From contig OX578152.1 of assembly GCA_951213105.1 (NCBI GenBank), forward strand, positions 103,290,382 to 103,354,381: a DNA stretch of 64,000 nucleotides. Reading direction: 5' to 3'. The DNA is from Amaurobius ferox. Taxonomy: Eukaryota; Arthropoda; Arachnida; Araneae; Amaurobiidae. Position numbers and translations under genes: made by a program. Of this stretch, positions 11,711 through 23,754 are shown one piece after another (the first letter of the stretch is position 1; each line of letters opens with the position of its first letter). A model generated the notes under the pieces. It saw only the letters and a program-made list of their open reading frames with translations. It was not told where the DNA came from and made no database searches.

Positions 11711-12386
11711 ACGTCATAAGAATGGCTGCCTGTAAAGGCGTTTTCTCCTTCTGTTTTTTAAAAGAGACTCCAGACATTTTGCAATTTCGTAACAATATCA
11801 ATGTTAAATAGTTTTGGTCTTACGCATGCGCACTATGTTTTTCGATAATTGAAAAAAGGTCGAATGTCATCCCAAATTACACCCAATTCTTATCATCTGC
11901 AATTTTTTATCCGAGAGATTTACATTTGCTGATATTCAACAGTTTAAAGTATCTTTTATACACTGGTTTCCTACGAAAATTCTTAATTACCCCAATAAGT
12001 TCGAAACCGGTTTACTGCAAACTTTTATTGTATGCTGTAGATAACGAATATTTTATATTAATTTTGATTTTGACAGCAGTTTTTGTGCATATTTTGATAA
12101 AATAATATATATTCACACATGTAAGTCAGATACATCCCAATTCATTCAGACCTGCTGCCAACTTTAAAAAATTTAAAGAATATTTACCAAATATTTTAAA
12201 AGAATAATTTCGTACGAAATCGGAAAAATTTGGATATTTTTCCCACGCTGTTAATAAATCCACGCTGTGATACAAGCAGAACTAAACACTGTGAATTATG
12301 AACGTATAAGACAAACGACTGTTGGCTCCCAATCTAAATATTCAAGAAAACGTGAATATCTAGATTGATAAATGTAAAAGAATATA

Positions 12387-13222
12387 CAGGGTGATTCATA
12401 TAAGATGGGCCAAACTTTACGAGGTGGCAGTACACACCAAACCAAGCATTTTGCATCATAGTTTACCCGATCGGAAATGAAACGTAAAGGTGTTACAGGG
12501 TGCTGGGTTGGGCAAGGTGGTTCCATAACATGCCCCCCTCCCCCCACGATCACCCGCTCTGTCGTGTCTTAACTTCTTTTTGTGTTGATATCTCAAGAGC
12601 CTCGCGGTCGGGCGCGGTAGCCCATTGGTTAGCGCGCTGGAGTTGCACTCGGTAGGCCCGGGTTCGATTCCAGCCACTGCCAAAACTGCCGCCGTGTTCA
12701 TGCGGAGTACGATCACGTTAAACATGTGGGTCCGAAAGTCCTTCCGAGAGGTTGGTGGTAGGGGAAGGAGGGTTCGGTCCCTGTGGATGCCTCCCCCACT
12801 AGGTTCCGGTCTAAATTGGATGGCACTTCCCGACCGTCCAAACTGTTACCTTACACCTTTCTGGTAGGTCAGACGGCCTGGGTTTCAACAACAACAACTC
12901 CCCCTTGAGGTCGTTGCTGCCGAAGTGCACGACATGCCTCGTCTGTTCTAGAGAGTTCGCTAATCCCTCCGTCGCCGCTGCGAAACGTGCATTCAGGTTG
13001 GCAGTCGCTGTTTTGAGCTATTACTGTAATTAATGGTTATTAAATGTCATTTTAAACCTAAGTCATTCCTGTGTTTTTGCCTCACCTTATCAGTTTCACC
13101 ATTAAGCGCCTACTGGTGCATTTAAGTTTCATTTCCGATTCGGTGAACTATGACGAAAAATGCTTTGTTTTGTGTATACTACCAGCTCGTAAAATTTGGC
13201 CCATATTTTATGAATCACCCTG
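12387..13222. mobile_element. DNA transposon with ~100-bp terminal inverted repeats
   Basis: Left end CAGGGTGATTCATATAAGAT and right end (reverse complement) CAGGGTGATTCATAAAATAT begin inverted repeats that continue for about 100 bases with few mismatches, through CAAACTTTACGAG, CACACCAAACC/CACAAAACA and CGGAAATGAAAC. Total 836 bp, of which about 295 is an inserted tRNA-SINE. No transposase remains. The TIR matches the single end at 6699. Probably a non-autonomous Tc1/mariner-type element. Confidence 0.75.
12603..12899 (+). mobile_element. tRNA-derived SINE (S1), full length
   Basis: The tRNA-like head has an A box in GGTAGCCCATTGGTTAGCG and a B box GGTTCGATTCC at 12661-12671. The body starts CTGCCGCCGTGTTCATGCGG, includes GTCCTTCCGAGAGGTTGGTG and GGTTCCGGTCTAAATTGG, and the tail is GGGTTTCAACAACAACAAC. 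It sits inside the TIR element. The same body occurs at 14446-14605, 24061-24267 and 27640-27905. Confidence 0.85.
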
Positions 13223-14366
13223 AGAAAGCAGAAGAATATAGAAGCAAAAGAATATAAGAGCAAAAGAGACTTTATAAATAATTATATTTTCAATTATAAC
13301 TCATCAGCTTTATTGCACTAATTCCCAATCGTTATAACTTTAAGCTTAAATTAAATAGTAACCTCATTTGAGTGTTCCTTTTTAATTTCCTTTCAGTATA
13401 TCAACCCTCCTTTGAACCACCCCATTTGACGAAAATTTAAAATAGTCAAATACTTCTAAACAGCCACGGTTACATTCAAAACAACCAGCTCCCGTTCCAT
13501 AACAACCTTCTGATGTTCCCTATCGGTTTCCCTATGTTACACGCTGTTGCGCTGTCTCCCAGCCTCGAAACGTAATTCCCCGGCAATATTTAGAAAGTCT
13601 CCAGATTTTCTGAATATGTTTGCGCTCAGGTGAATTTCCCCTCTTTGATAAAAGGATATAATTAATTCAATTTTCATTATGAGAGTTTGTGCGAAATCCA
13701 CGATTTTATTCCCCAACGTCCGTGCGTTGGAGGTGGGGGAGTGGTCATTATTTCAACTGGTATTTAAATTATGATTATTGATTAATTACCGGAAAATGTA
13801 CACGGTGTTGTCCGGTATTTAAAGCAGGGATTGGCTGAAATCATTCTTTCAATTTTTCAATAGGCGTATTCGCGCCGCTCCCTTTTATCTTGGTCGTCTG
13901 CCCGGAACGCCCCAAAACCCAACACTTTTCGATAAATACGTCACTGCTTCCCATAGCCACGGACAGTTGCAACATACATTGCATAGCAACCGGCGAATCG
14001 AACAATGAAGACCCTTCGACAGCGGAAGTGCAAATCACAATTTTTATGCTTTTGTTCAAATTTCAAGGAAAATCAAAAAATTCCAAAAATCGTTGAAAAG
14101 AATGTTTTTCGATCTTTCCGATGATATCAGATGGAAATTATGTAATAATATTTTCAATTGCTATAAAAATCGCCCAAATTCATGCGTTAACATAATATAA
14201 CTACAAGGCTCATTCGAAATTTGAGAAAAAAACACTACGAGGTCCATCGTACCGGGCGTTCAGATAACCCAGTAACAAAATTCGCGGCTGTCTGAAGCTT
14301 AAATTTTTCACTGCAGACGACACACTTACGGTCAAACATATTTTATTGTGCAAGATTAGTGTTTAC
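13223..14366. other. Spacer with repeat F copy 3, no gene seen
   Basis: 13610-13740 is a third copy of dispersed repeat F (ATAATTAATTCAATTTTCAT, GTTTGTGCGAAATCC). 13860-14040 is more GC-rich than its surroundings, but its open frames on both strands are short and overlap, so I do not call a gene. Confidence 0.45.
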
Positions 14367-14710
14367 CTTTTTTCTTACGGGCGGGACAGCGTCAATCCAA
14401 ACGAAGAACTTCTCAAAAAGACAGGTATTTGACATACCCTATCCCCCTTCCGAGAGGTTGGTGGTAGGGGAAGGAGGGTCCGGTCCCTGTGGATGCCTCC
14501 CCCACTGGGTTCCGGTCTAAATTGGGTGGCACTTCCCGGCTGTCCAAACAGTTACCTTACACCTTTCTGGTAGGTCGGACGGTCTGGGTCTCAACAACAA
14601 CAACAACATACCCTATCCCAAACTTTCTTTTTGAGAGGTTCTTCGTTTGAGATTGACGCTGTCCCACCCGTAAGCAAAAGGTTAAGCCTTGCAAAGACAA
14701 AGAAACGAGT
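14367..14710. repeat. Inverted repeat (foldback) interrupted by a SINE
   Basis: The left arm at about 14375-14445 (CTTACGGGCGGGACAGCGTC, AAACGAAGAACTTCTCAAAA) is complementary to the right arm at about 14620-14680 (TTTTGAGAGGTTCTTCGTTT, GACGCTGTCCCACCCGTAAG). The SINE at 14446-14605 with its 14-bp target duplication separates the two arms. Confidence 0.75.
14446..14605 (+). mobile_element. SINE S1 body, 5'-truncated, with target duplication
   Basis: Starts within the SINE body (CCTTCCGAGAGGTTGGTGGT) and ends in (CAA)n. Flanked by the exact 14-bp direct repeat ACATACCCTATCCC at 14432-14445 and 14606-14619, showing insertion by target-primed reverse transcription. The promoter head is missing, so it cannot be transcribed from its own internal promoter. 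Confidence 0.9.
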
Positions 14711-15841
14711 TGCAACATATTTTATTAAATTTTATTTTTTTAACAACGTATGGCGCTTAGCGTCGAAAATAGTCGTAGTTATCGAAAATTTACTTATAGG
14801 TTTTGTACCTCGGTCAATACTGTAAGTGTAAAAAATTTCAACTATCTTAATTACCGGGAACTTCTATTGGGTCTATAAAAGCGTTTGACCCCCCCCCCCC
14901 TCTTTTGTCTGCCCTAGGAAAGATATAAAAGATCCTGATTAGGTTTTGTCCTATAATCTGTACGGTGCCATGAATACCTTCTAAATCACCAGGGGGACAG
15001 GGCATCTAGGTCTAAAAAGACTTTTTGAAAAAATTCAGCAGTAGCTCCAGTCCGATGAAGCTTAAATGGTTCTGCATGAATAACATCTTTCTTTATGAGC
15101 GGCTTGTTTACTTTAGAGAGTTTCAAAATAGTTCTAAATGTTAAAATATCGAAATTAGAACCGCTATTTCATAATAGCTCAAAATACTAAAATATCGAAA
15201 TTGTAAACACTATATTTCAAAAGCTTTTCTATCCAAAATCCAATTATATATCCTTGTGGGACTTTCAAAAGGCTACGACGCATTGCTTAGTTCATAACTA
15301 GTAATTATCTCAAAAATTTTCAGTTGAGATAATCATTTTTAGATTTTAGCTAATTACTTAACTGCTTTAATTGTCATCATTACCATTTTTATTGCCTATC
15401 TTTTTAAATGTTATCTTGTAATGATTTATTGTATCTGTCTTATCTGTAACTGCTTTATCTGTAGTCAAGGGTGTATTTAAGGATAAGGGTTCACTCCCCC
15501 CCCCCCTTCCGAAATTGAAAAGTTTCAAAATGCTTCCAAAACGCACGTGTGATAAGAGAAAAATCTACCAAAATCCCTATTTAGTTTGTCGTTTTGAAAT
15601 CCTTGAATTAAAAAACAAACCGTTTTAACCTCCAAGAAGTAAATAAAAAAAAAGAAATAATATTAAAAGAAAATGGAATAAGGTCTTAGATTTTAGATAC
15701 AAAGAATTAACATTTTACCCGACCAAAGAATTAAGATTTAACTTGGCCAAAGTCCAAGAATTTTTTTAAATATTTCATCCGAGCCAAACCCATCCCGAAA
15801 GCACTCAAAGCCATCCCCAACTCTGACCAGCCCAAATTTTT
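14711..15841. other. AT-rich spacer, no gene seen
   Basis: Contains homopolymer C runs at 14888-14899 and 15497-15505 and degenerate direct repeats of CAAAAT/TAAAATATCGAAATT at 15125-15215. No coding or RNA signal recognised. Confidence 0.4.
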
Positions 15842-15967
15842 AATTTCCTTATATACAATAATGTATAAGGAAAGTATTGTGACGGGGTTGAAAATTTGAA
15901 TTCGAGTTTTCGACGGGAGAGCACGTTTCAAGCATCCCTAATCACGAATCGAACATTTTTGAAGTGA

Positions 15968-16005
<38 letters not shown>

Positions 16006-16863
16006 TGTGTGTGTCAGTGAGTCTGTGGAGGCGATAACTGACGAACTAATGGACCGATTCGAACGAAATTTGGAACAAAATTTACAATCCATAAACACTG
16101 GAAACCTGTTGTTTTTATACGAAATCGAATGTTCAGATCCCCCCCCCCCCCTTGAATTTTCGTGACATTCGTGAAATTTTGAAAAAATCGTCAAAAAATC
16201 AATACCTCTAGCAAAGTTACGCAAATCGACATTTCTTATATAATTTTTCATTAGAAAACAATTGACATAAATTTTAGAACGCTAACATGAACCGTTCTCC
16301 ATATATTGCAAAATTTTCAAAAACATTATCAAAAAGTCGTATAATAAAAAATATTTCCTATTGAGAAACATGTTCACTTTTCATATGTAATACCATGCAA
16401 TAAATTTGGTGACATCATTCTCGTGGATCTAGCACGTTCCATTCATGAAAAAATATACTTTGAATAATACTTTTGTATTTGAACGCCAATAGTCATTTAT
16501 CTGCTGTAAGAATAACTTAGTTCTCTGTCCATAACGCTTGGCGAGATTGTGGCGACGAATTCGGTGGAATGTCGCCAACTTGGCGACTTTTTTAAATGTT
16601 GCTAAATTAACGAAAAACTCGCCAAATGGATAAGAATGACGCTAAATCAATGAAAATGACGACTCATTGACGAAAATTCAATATCTTGGTACAAATGGAT
16701 AAGAATGACGCTAAATCAATGAAAATGACGACTCATTGACGAAAATTCAATATCTTGGAAAGAATATAAATATCTACTATAAAAATAATGTATTTCTTTT
16801 TACTGTAAAAGTAGCAAATTCATTGCATTATATAAGGAAAGTCATGTGTTGCCCACATCAGAT
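15842..16863 (+). mobile_element. Rep-A copy 2, with internal 68-bp duplication
   Basis: Hairpin end ATTTCCTTATATACAATAAT...AAGGAAAGT, a long (GT)n run at 15971-16015, a poly-C run at 16139-16151, the TTGGCGAC block near 16560-16590 and far end TATATAAGGAAAGTCATGTG + TTGCCCACATCAGAT. The block AATGGATAAGAATGACGC through CAATATCTTGG occurs twice in tandem (about 16625-16692 and 16693-16759) and is nearly identical, so this duplication is recent. Confidence 0.8.
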
Positions 16864-17594
16864 TATTTTGTATTACGATGAAGTCTGTTGACGATCCAAA
16901 TTTGCATTTAAGGAATTAAACACAAGCAATATTACATATAGTAATAAATTTGAACGAACTCAAATTTGAAAAATGAGTGCAAATCAAGAATGACCATTAC
17001 TGAAAAGTGTGTTTTTATTTACCATTTTGGTTTGATAAAGTCAAAAATTAAATGAGTGAACAACTCTTCACTTAGATTATTTAAAAAAAAAAAAATCCCA
17101 TTTATTTCATTATTTATGGTTTGTGAAGATATAATTAAGAATTAGCTGTTAGCACGCAAGTGTGTTTCAAGACGTCGAACCAGACGATTTATTAGTAAAG
17201 TTCTTGAAACTGAAATGTGTAATAAACGATATATAAAATAGTTCAGCAATAATCGAAATTTTAAGCGAATATGGTAAGACTTTCAACAAATATAATTTTT
17301 CTTGCTATTTTTGTACACTTTGCACGCATGATAAGATCATTAACTCCCATTGAAAAAAAAAAGAGTCATTCTAGACTGAGAATCAAACGTTTTCAATCAA
17401 TGCACATATATATTTATTGCAAGACTATTACATACTTATAATGAACGTCAGAGATCTATTTACTATCAGAGTAAACGAAGCGGAACAAAAGCACTTCATA
17501 TTTCGAACATTTACTTTTGAGAATCAAGCAATCTGTATAAAAATGATAATTATACAAGATAAAGTTAAATAAATTGTGCCTATTTTATATATCA
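16864..17594. other. AT-rich spacer, no gene seen
   Basis: No repeats shared with other parts of the window and no reading frame of note. Confidence 0.4.
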
Positions 17595-18266
17595 CTAGCA
17601 ACATACCCGTTCTTCGTACGGAATATATAATATAAGAAACTTAAAATTTGCAATTATGCGCAGATTCCTATAGTATTCTAAATGACATTGTTATTTAAAG
17701 CATTCTATTAAAATACTTAATTCTCATAAAAAATAAGTATAACAATCGGTGTTCTCGCTATACAAAACTATCTTCACAGGCACATCTGAAGAACAAAAAA
17801 TCATGTTCTCGTTTGAAAACAAATTATAAAAAATATATAAAAAACATTCCATTAAAATATTTAATTTAATTTTCTTATAGAATATAAAAATCTCTATTCT
17901 TGCTCCATAAAATTATCGTCATGTTCACATCTGAAGAATTAAACATCCTAATCCCGTTTGTACACAATTTTATAAAAAATATGAAATTGAATTAATATAT
18001 TCCAAAATGAAAACGCTAAAATGGTATTAGAAAATATACGCGTACTACCTTTATTCTGCTTCAACAATCGACTAAACACAATATATGAGTTTGAACAATC
18101 TTTGCCAAAATGACACAGATGACGTAACAAATTAAAAGTACCAATAATTTTCCCGTAATCTAAATCCAGAGACCTTTATTAATATAATCCAGTCAAAAAT
18201 GCAATTCCTATAAAAATTTATTTTTTAAGCAACATCATATATTTTTCTTCAAAAAAAATAGTATTA

Positions 18267-20711
18267 TCTATATAAATAAAATTGAAAATATGTCTGTCTG
18301 TCCCATCATCACGGAAGAACGGCTAAACCGAATTTGATGAAATTTTGTGGGTAGTCTAGAAATAGCCCCACTTAAAATTTAGTCCATATTAGGAGTTTCT
18401 ACGATTAGTGGTTTTCGCGATATTAGTAAAAAACGAAACTTTCGTTTGTCTCATCATCACGAGAGAACGGCAAAACCGAATTTAATGAAATTTTGTGGGT
18501 AGACTTGAATTAGCTCCCCATAAATTTGACCCAAGTTTCGAGTATCTAAAACTAGGGGTTGTCGAGATATTAATAAAAAACGGAACTTTTTCCTAAGAGT
18601 TATACTCTCCAACTCTGTGGTTTATCCAAACGGAAAGGATGAAAATATTTTGTTTAAAACGTCAAAGGAAATTAAAACTTTATTTCTGAGTTTGGTGCAG
18701 AATTTTTGCATTAATTAGTCACTATCTGAAAGCATGAATTGTTTGAAACATGAATTTAAATGGAAAAATTTATCTCCATGGTTTATATTTCACAAGCTTT
18801 TACTCAACGATGAAAAGTATAAAGAAATTAAAATGTTTATTTAATTTCACATTTTATGAGGAAGATTCTATCTTATATCATGTTGCTCAGCAACGGAATG
18901 AAATTAAATGTGTTTGTTAATGATTATTATTATTTTTTCGATTTGAATAATAAATAAATGGATATTAAAATATTATTTATAAATGAACGGTTTGATTCTT
19001 CTTTTAATTATATTAATTGCGAACTGCGTACATCGCTTTCATTTATTTTGGAAAAGAGCTTATATATTGTGTTTAGCTAATAAACTCATATATTCTCTTT
19101 ACCCAATAAATTCATTTATTCAATTTTTGAAACAGAAAAAGAGTAGAACGGGTATATCTTCTAATAATATTTTAGTATTTTCTTTAGTATATACAAACTG
19201 AATCACTATATTTTATTCAGATCTGTAAATTTAGATCTACGAATTTGGCTGGATATCGCTAACTTGGCAAATTTCTTAAAAGTTGCCAAATTGATTGAAA
19301 TGCCCCGAAATTGATAAAAATAACGTAAATCAATGAAATTTATTTTATTTTGCTAGAAGAAAGTACTCAAATGGTGTTTCGTTAGTATTTGTCTGTCAGT
19401 CCAACCGTCTGACTTAGTAACACATTTAGCGAATTTTTAAAATGTCACCAAATTAATAAAAATGTTTATAAATCCATAAAAATATTTTGAAATTGATAAA
19501 ATTGCCCAAAATAAATGAAATTGTGTTTTTTAGGGGATAATATTTTGATGATGGTTCGTAAATTTATCGCCAAGTGGGACTGTCAGTTCTACAGTCCCAC
19601 TTGGCGATAAATTTGACGATTTTTTAAAATGTTGCCAAACCTTCATTAGAGATAACATTATTCAGACGGTATTTTAACCACCAATTTATTTGTAGCAAAT
19701 CATAACATGTCGCTTAGCAACGGATTTATATCCAGTGTGTTTATGAGGAAGAAGATTTTTATTAAATCTTTTCTGATTTTAATAATGAAGATATGTATAT
19801 AAAATAATTTTCATTGCCAGCGTATTTTTGACAGGATAATATCAATTACGATCTTCAGGTTTAAACATTATTATTATTGATGTTTTCGGGAATCATTGAT
19901 TCAGAGATTATTGATATTTTCAATTTCTTATGCCATTGATTTATTGCAGCAAAAATTGTTGAAACTCATATATTGTACCGTTGTCCGAGTAATCTTCTAC
20001 AAATGCACGGGTATATCTTCTAATCTAAGAGAATATAAGTAGTACAGGTATATTAGTATATATTTTGACATATATTGGCATATATTGGAATCAAGCCTTC
20101 CGATATGAAGATTACGGGGATTATTGATATTTTTAATTTATTAAGTAATCTGTTATATATTGGCAAAAATTTTGAGAATAAATATGATAATACGGGTAAT
20201 CTTTTACTAACACTAGGACATATCATCTAATCTGCGACATTATAAGTGGACCGGGTATATCTTCCCATATAATTTTAGCACTTTCATTTCGGCACATATT
20301 GGAATTAATTACTGCCTTCTGATTTAAAGATTACGGATTCATTGATATTTTCAATTTATACATGTAATCTACTAATACAAGTTACATCTTCTAATATTCG
20401 CGTATATAAGTAGTACGGATCCCATACAATACGCTTTTATTTTGCATATATTGATTCAATTCCATATTTTTTGTAAATTTGCTTACAAAAGAGGCCAGGA
20501 TATTTTATTCTTCAGATCTACCCGTGAAGATAATTTTGAATAGTGAGACGAGTCATCCCTTAACTTCTTTTTAGGCGCATTATGTTAAATATTTTAACAG
20601 AATATTTTTATTAAAAATGCCATTTAGAATACTATAGGAATTTGCACATGATTGTGAATGTTAAGTTTATTTATATTATATACTCCGTACGAAGAACGGG
20701 TATGCTGCTAG
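18267..20711 (+). mobile_element. Helitron C2 (long form, 2.45 kb), nested in C1
   Basis: Begins A|TCTATATAAATAAAATTG, followed by TGTCTGTCTGTC and two copies of CATCATCACG(G/A)-GAACGGC; ends CCGTACGAAGAACGGGTATG + CTGCTAG|T. It is inserted between A18266 and T20712 inside the related C1 element, in the opposite orientation. The central part contains a 24-bp-arm hairpin at 19558-19612. A related long copy lies on the minus strand at 34016-37426. It has no intact reading frame, so it is non-autonomous. Confidence 0.85.
19558..19612. repeat. Perfect 24-bp-arm hairpin inside Helitron C2
   Basis: AAATTTATCGCCAAGTGGGA(CTGT) and its exact reverse complement flank a 7-nt loop CAGTTCT. The related Helitron at 35120-35180 has the equivalent hairpin with mismatches in one arm and the loop in reverse complement. 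Confidence 0.85.
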
Positions 20712-21026
20712 TGTAGCAATAAAAATATCGTCTGCATAATGCTTTCTGTATTGAAGTTCCAATTTCATTAATACCTGAATAACCCCTATCCCTAGAAAAT
20801 AGAAACATGGACAAGATTTTAAGTGCGGCTATTTCACTGCTACCCGCAAAATTTCATGAAATTCGGTGCAGCCGTTCTTCCTTGATGATAAGACAAACAC
20901 ACTCACAGATAGAATTTTAATTTTATTTATATAGATTTGCTATGCAAAATCATATAGTATAGATACTGCACTGGCATACACCGTTGAGAGATTGCACTCT
21001 TTTTATATCAATATAACATAAAAAAA

Positions 21027-21997
21027 ATCTGATGTGGGCAGCACATGACTTTCCTTATATAATGCAATGAATTTACTATTTTTACAATAAAAAAATAGGT
21101 TTTTCTTATAATAGCTATTTATATTCTTTCCAAGAAATTGAATTTTCGTCAATTAGTCGTCATTTTCACTGATTTAGTGTCATTTTTATCCATTTGGCGA
21201 GATTTCCGTTAATTTAGCAACTTCTAAAAAAGTCGCCAAGTTGGCGACATTCCGCCAAATTCGGCGCCAAAATCTCGCCAAGCGTTATGGACGAAGAAAT
21301 AAGTTATTCTTATAGCAGATAAATAACTATTGGATTTCAAATACAAAAATATTACTCAAAGTATCTTTTCTCATGAATAGAATGAGCTATAGATCCACGA
21401 GAATGATGTCACTCAATTTATCGCATGATATTACATACGAAAAGTGAACATGTTTCTCAACAGTTAATATATATTTTTTTTAATTTATAGGATTTTTTGA
21501 TAAATTTATTTTAAAAATGTGCAATATCTTGAGAGCGTTCTAAAGATTATGGCAATCATTTTCTAAGGAAAAATTATATTAGAAATGTCTATTTGCGTAA
21601 TTTTATTAAAGGTTTTGATTTTTTGATGATTTTTTCAAAATTTCACTCGAAAATTTAGGGGGCTTCTGTACATTTGATTGCGTATAAAAACAACAGGCTT
21701 CCAGTATTTACGGATTGTGATTTTTGTGCCAAATTTCGTTCGAATCGGTCCATTCGTTCGTCAGTTACGTCTCCACAGACTCACCGACACTCACACACAC
21801 ACACACACACACACTTTCACACACACACACACACACACACATACTTTCACACACACACACATACACAGACATCACCTCAAAAATGCTCGATTCGTGATCA
21901 GGGATGCTTGAAACGTGCTCTCCCGTCGAAAACTCGAATTCGAATTTTCGACCCCGTCACTATACTTTCCTTATACATTATGTATATAAGGAAAGTA
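21027..21997 (-). mobile_element. Rep-A copy 3
   Basis: Starts ATCTGATGTGGGCAGCACAT + GACTTTCCTTATATAATGC and ends TTCCTTATACATTATGTATA + TAAGGAAAGT. It carries the CGCCAAGTTGGCGACATTCC palindrome near 21233-21253 and a long (CA)n stretch at 21790-21870. The His-Thr-rich open frames over the (CA)n run are artefacts of the microsatellite. Confidence 0.8.
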
Positions 21998-22734
21998 ATA
22001 AGTAAATAAAAGCACTCAATATTGTCAAATAAATTGATGATTTGCAAATCATTTTAGTTGACAGGCTGATATTCACACAACTTAATTATAGCTATATATC
22101 TGTTTTATGTCATATAATACAAGTCTGCCAATTCTTCAATTAACTCATTAGTTTCCGATTCTTCAAGCATAAAAAATCAAATGTTAAGAATGCAGCTCAT
22201 TAGCATCTGATATACTTCGAATAGAACTTTTTTGTTCTTTTAACATTCATTTCTCATTTTAAACGCTGCTAAGCGCCCCCTCCCTTACAAGAAAAATAAA
22301 ATATCGCCACTATAATTACTGTTAGATACGGACTTTGTTTGTATGACACGTATTTACATATTTCTTCGCGCGTTAACCATCAACTTGCTTCTTATTTAAT
22401 TTTTTAGAAAGCTCTTTGAACAAAAAAACGGCGCAGAATTCGCAAATTATTTTGAATAAATTTCAATCTATAAGAGCAGAGGATGATTAATTTTTAATGG
22501 ATTTTTATCCCCTTCACATTTTAAAGTAAAGCGCTTTTCAACATTTTTCTGCAGTAATAATAAACTGAATTTTAAAAATGAGTATTAACACGGAGATTAT
22601 AGTTTCTGAACACGTGTATCATCATTAGGCGATTTAAAAAACCAAACCGGCATACACCTCCATTTTTAAGCTGTGCGAACATGAAAGTTTCAAAAGCTAT
22701 TCATGTAAAAGCTATACATGTTCAGACTTACCCC
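21998..22734. other. AT-rich spacer, no gene seen
   Basis: No shared repeat or reading frame recognised. Confidence 0.4.
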
Positions 22735-23078
22735 CCCCCCCCCAAATTTTCGAAAGAAATTTTGAAAAATTCATCAAAAGATCAAAACCTTCAAAATGTT
22801 ACCCAAATTATTATGTAATATTTTTATTAGGAAAAGATTGACAAAAATTTTAGAACACTAGCATGAATTGTTTTCGGGATACTGCACATTTTTCAAATCA
22901 ATTTATTAAAATAAATTACATTAAATTAAGAAAAAATATGAAATACAGTAAAATATGTTCACTTTTGACATGTAATATTATGGAATAAATATTTTAACGT
23001 CATTTTCATGGATCTAATTCATTCCATTCAGGAGAAAAATTACTTTTTATAATAGTTTTGTATTTTGACGCGTAACAA
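22735..23078 (+). mobile_element. Rep-A fragment, decayed, both ends missing
   Basis: A poly-C run then AAATTTTCGAAAGAAATTTTG, AAAACCTTCAAAATGTTAC, GGGATACTGCACATTTTTCA and TTTTGTATTTTGACGC follow the order of the Rep-A middle. It is more diverged than the six long copies, suggesting greater age. Confidence 0.6.
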
Positions 23079-23265
23079 GTAGCCAACATAATATAAAGAA
23101 ACTTATAATATAAAGAAACTTAAAATGCATAACCATGTGCAAATTCCTATAGTATACTAAATGACTTTGTTAATCAAGATATTCTATTAAAATATTTAAT
23201 TTAATACTCCTAAAAAGAATATAGGAATCTCTGTTGTCGCTATACAAAATTATCTTTACGGACTG
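23079..23265 (-). mobile_element. Helitron C fragment (3' part)
   Basis: TATAAAGAAACTTAAAATGC, CAAATTCCTATAGTATACTA and GCTATACAAAATTATCTT match the CTAG-proximal 200 bases of Helitron C in reverse complement. The CTAG terminus is absent and the sequence is cut at 23265 by an unrelated GC-richer block. Confidence 0.65.
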
Positions 23266-23754
23266 TGAGACCAGAAATTGATCTCACACTTTGATGAGAC
23301 AGTTTTATGTCAATATTTATTAAGTCCGAAACATCGAACAATACTTGCAGTCTGGATGGCGCCGATTTTTACAACCCGTGAACCTAAAGGTTAGAAACCC
23401 ATATATTTAGGGGCGCCATGACAGAGGGGGCCGAGCTGGCCCTTACGAGGATGTGGAATGGTTCCATTGGTTAAATAAGTAACCAATGGAAAAAGGAGCT
23501 TGTTGCGTCACACTGAACGCTACAAATGAAAGCAAGCGGGAAATGACACCCCCCGAAAAAGGAGGGAACCACAACCTGTGACCGAAGAAGAACGACGAGT
23601 GGAAAAAGGATACTGGTGATGACTTGAGAACGACGAAAGAGATACTAATATGACTTAATAACGACTGGTTGGAGACTGGTGAATATTCGTGCGACATGAT
23701 GACTTGCGCATTTTAGCTAAATAAAATTGAATTGAAATTTAATAGCTTTGAAAA
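23266..23754. other. Unclassified GC-richer block, possibly LTR-derived
   Basis: Begins TGTGAGACC...GATCTCACA (a short palindrome) exactly where Helitron C homology stops, and ends near a CTAAATAAAATTG poly-A-signal-like stretch before the Tc1 element. It contains a perfect 11-bp-arm hairpin TCCATTGGTTA/TAACCAATGGA at 23463-23490. A TG start and late AATAAA would suit a solo LTR, but I see no CA end or target duplication. Confidence 0.3.

Larger units (their letters stand above)
17595..20935 (-). mobile_element. Helitron C1 (non-autonomous, ~0.9 kb) split by Helitron C2
   Basis: On the minus strand it begins TCTATATAAATAAAATTAAA at 20935 and ends GGGTATGTTGCTAG at 17595, flanked by host A and T: the canonical Helitron 5'-TC...CTAG-3' inserted at AT. 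A short stem (CCGT/ACGG) precedes CTAG. Removing the insertion at 18267-20711 leaves 672 + 224 = 896 bp, the same size as the copy at 32499-33388. No Rep/helicase coding sequence. Confidence 0.85.

Noticed and set aside
13841..14096. Overlapping open frames of about 70 residues in a GC-richer patch
   Set aside because: Both strands are open at once, no recognisable domain and no splice context that I could support.
21678..22009. Thr-His-rich open frames
   Set aside because: Translation of the (CA)n microsatellite inside Rep-A copy 3.
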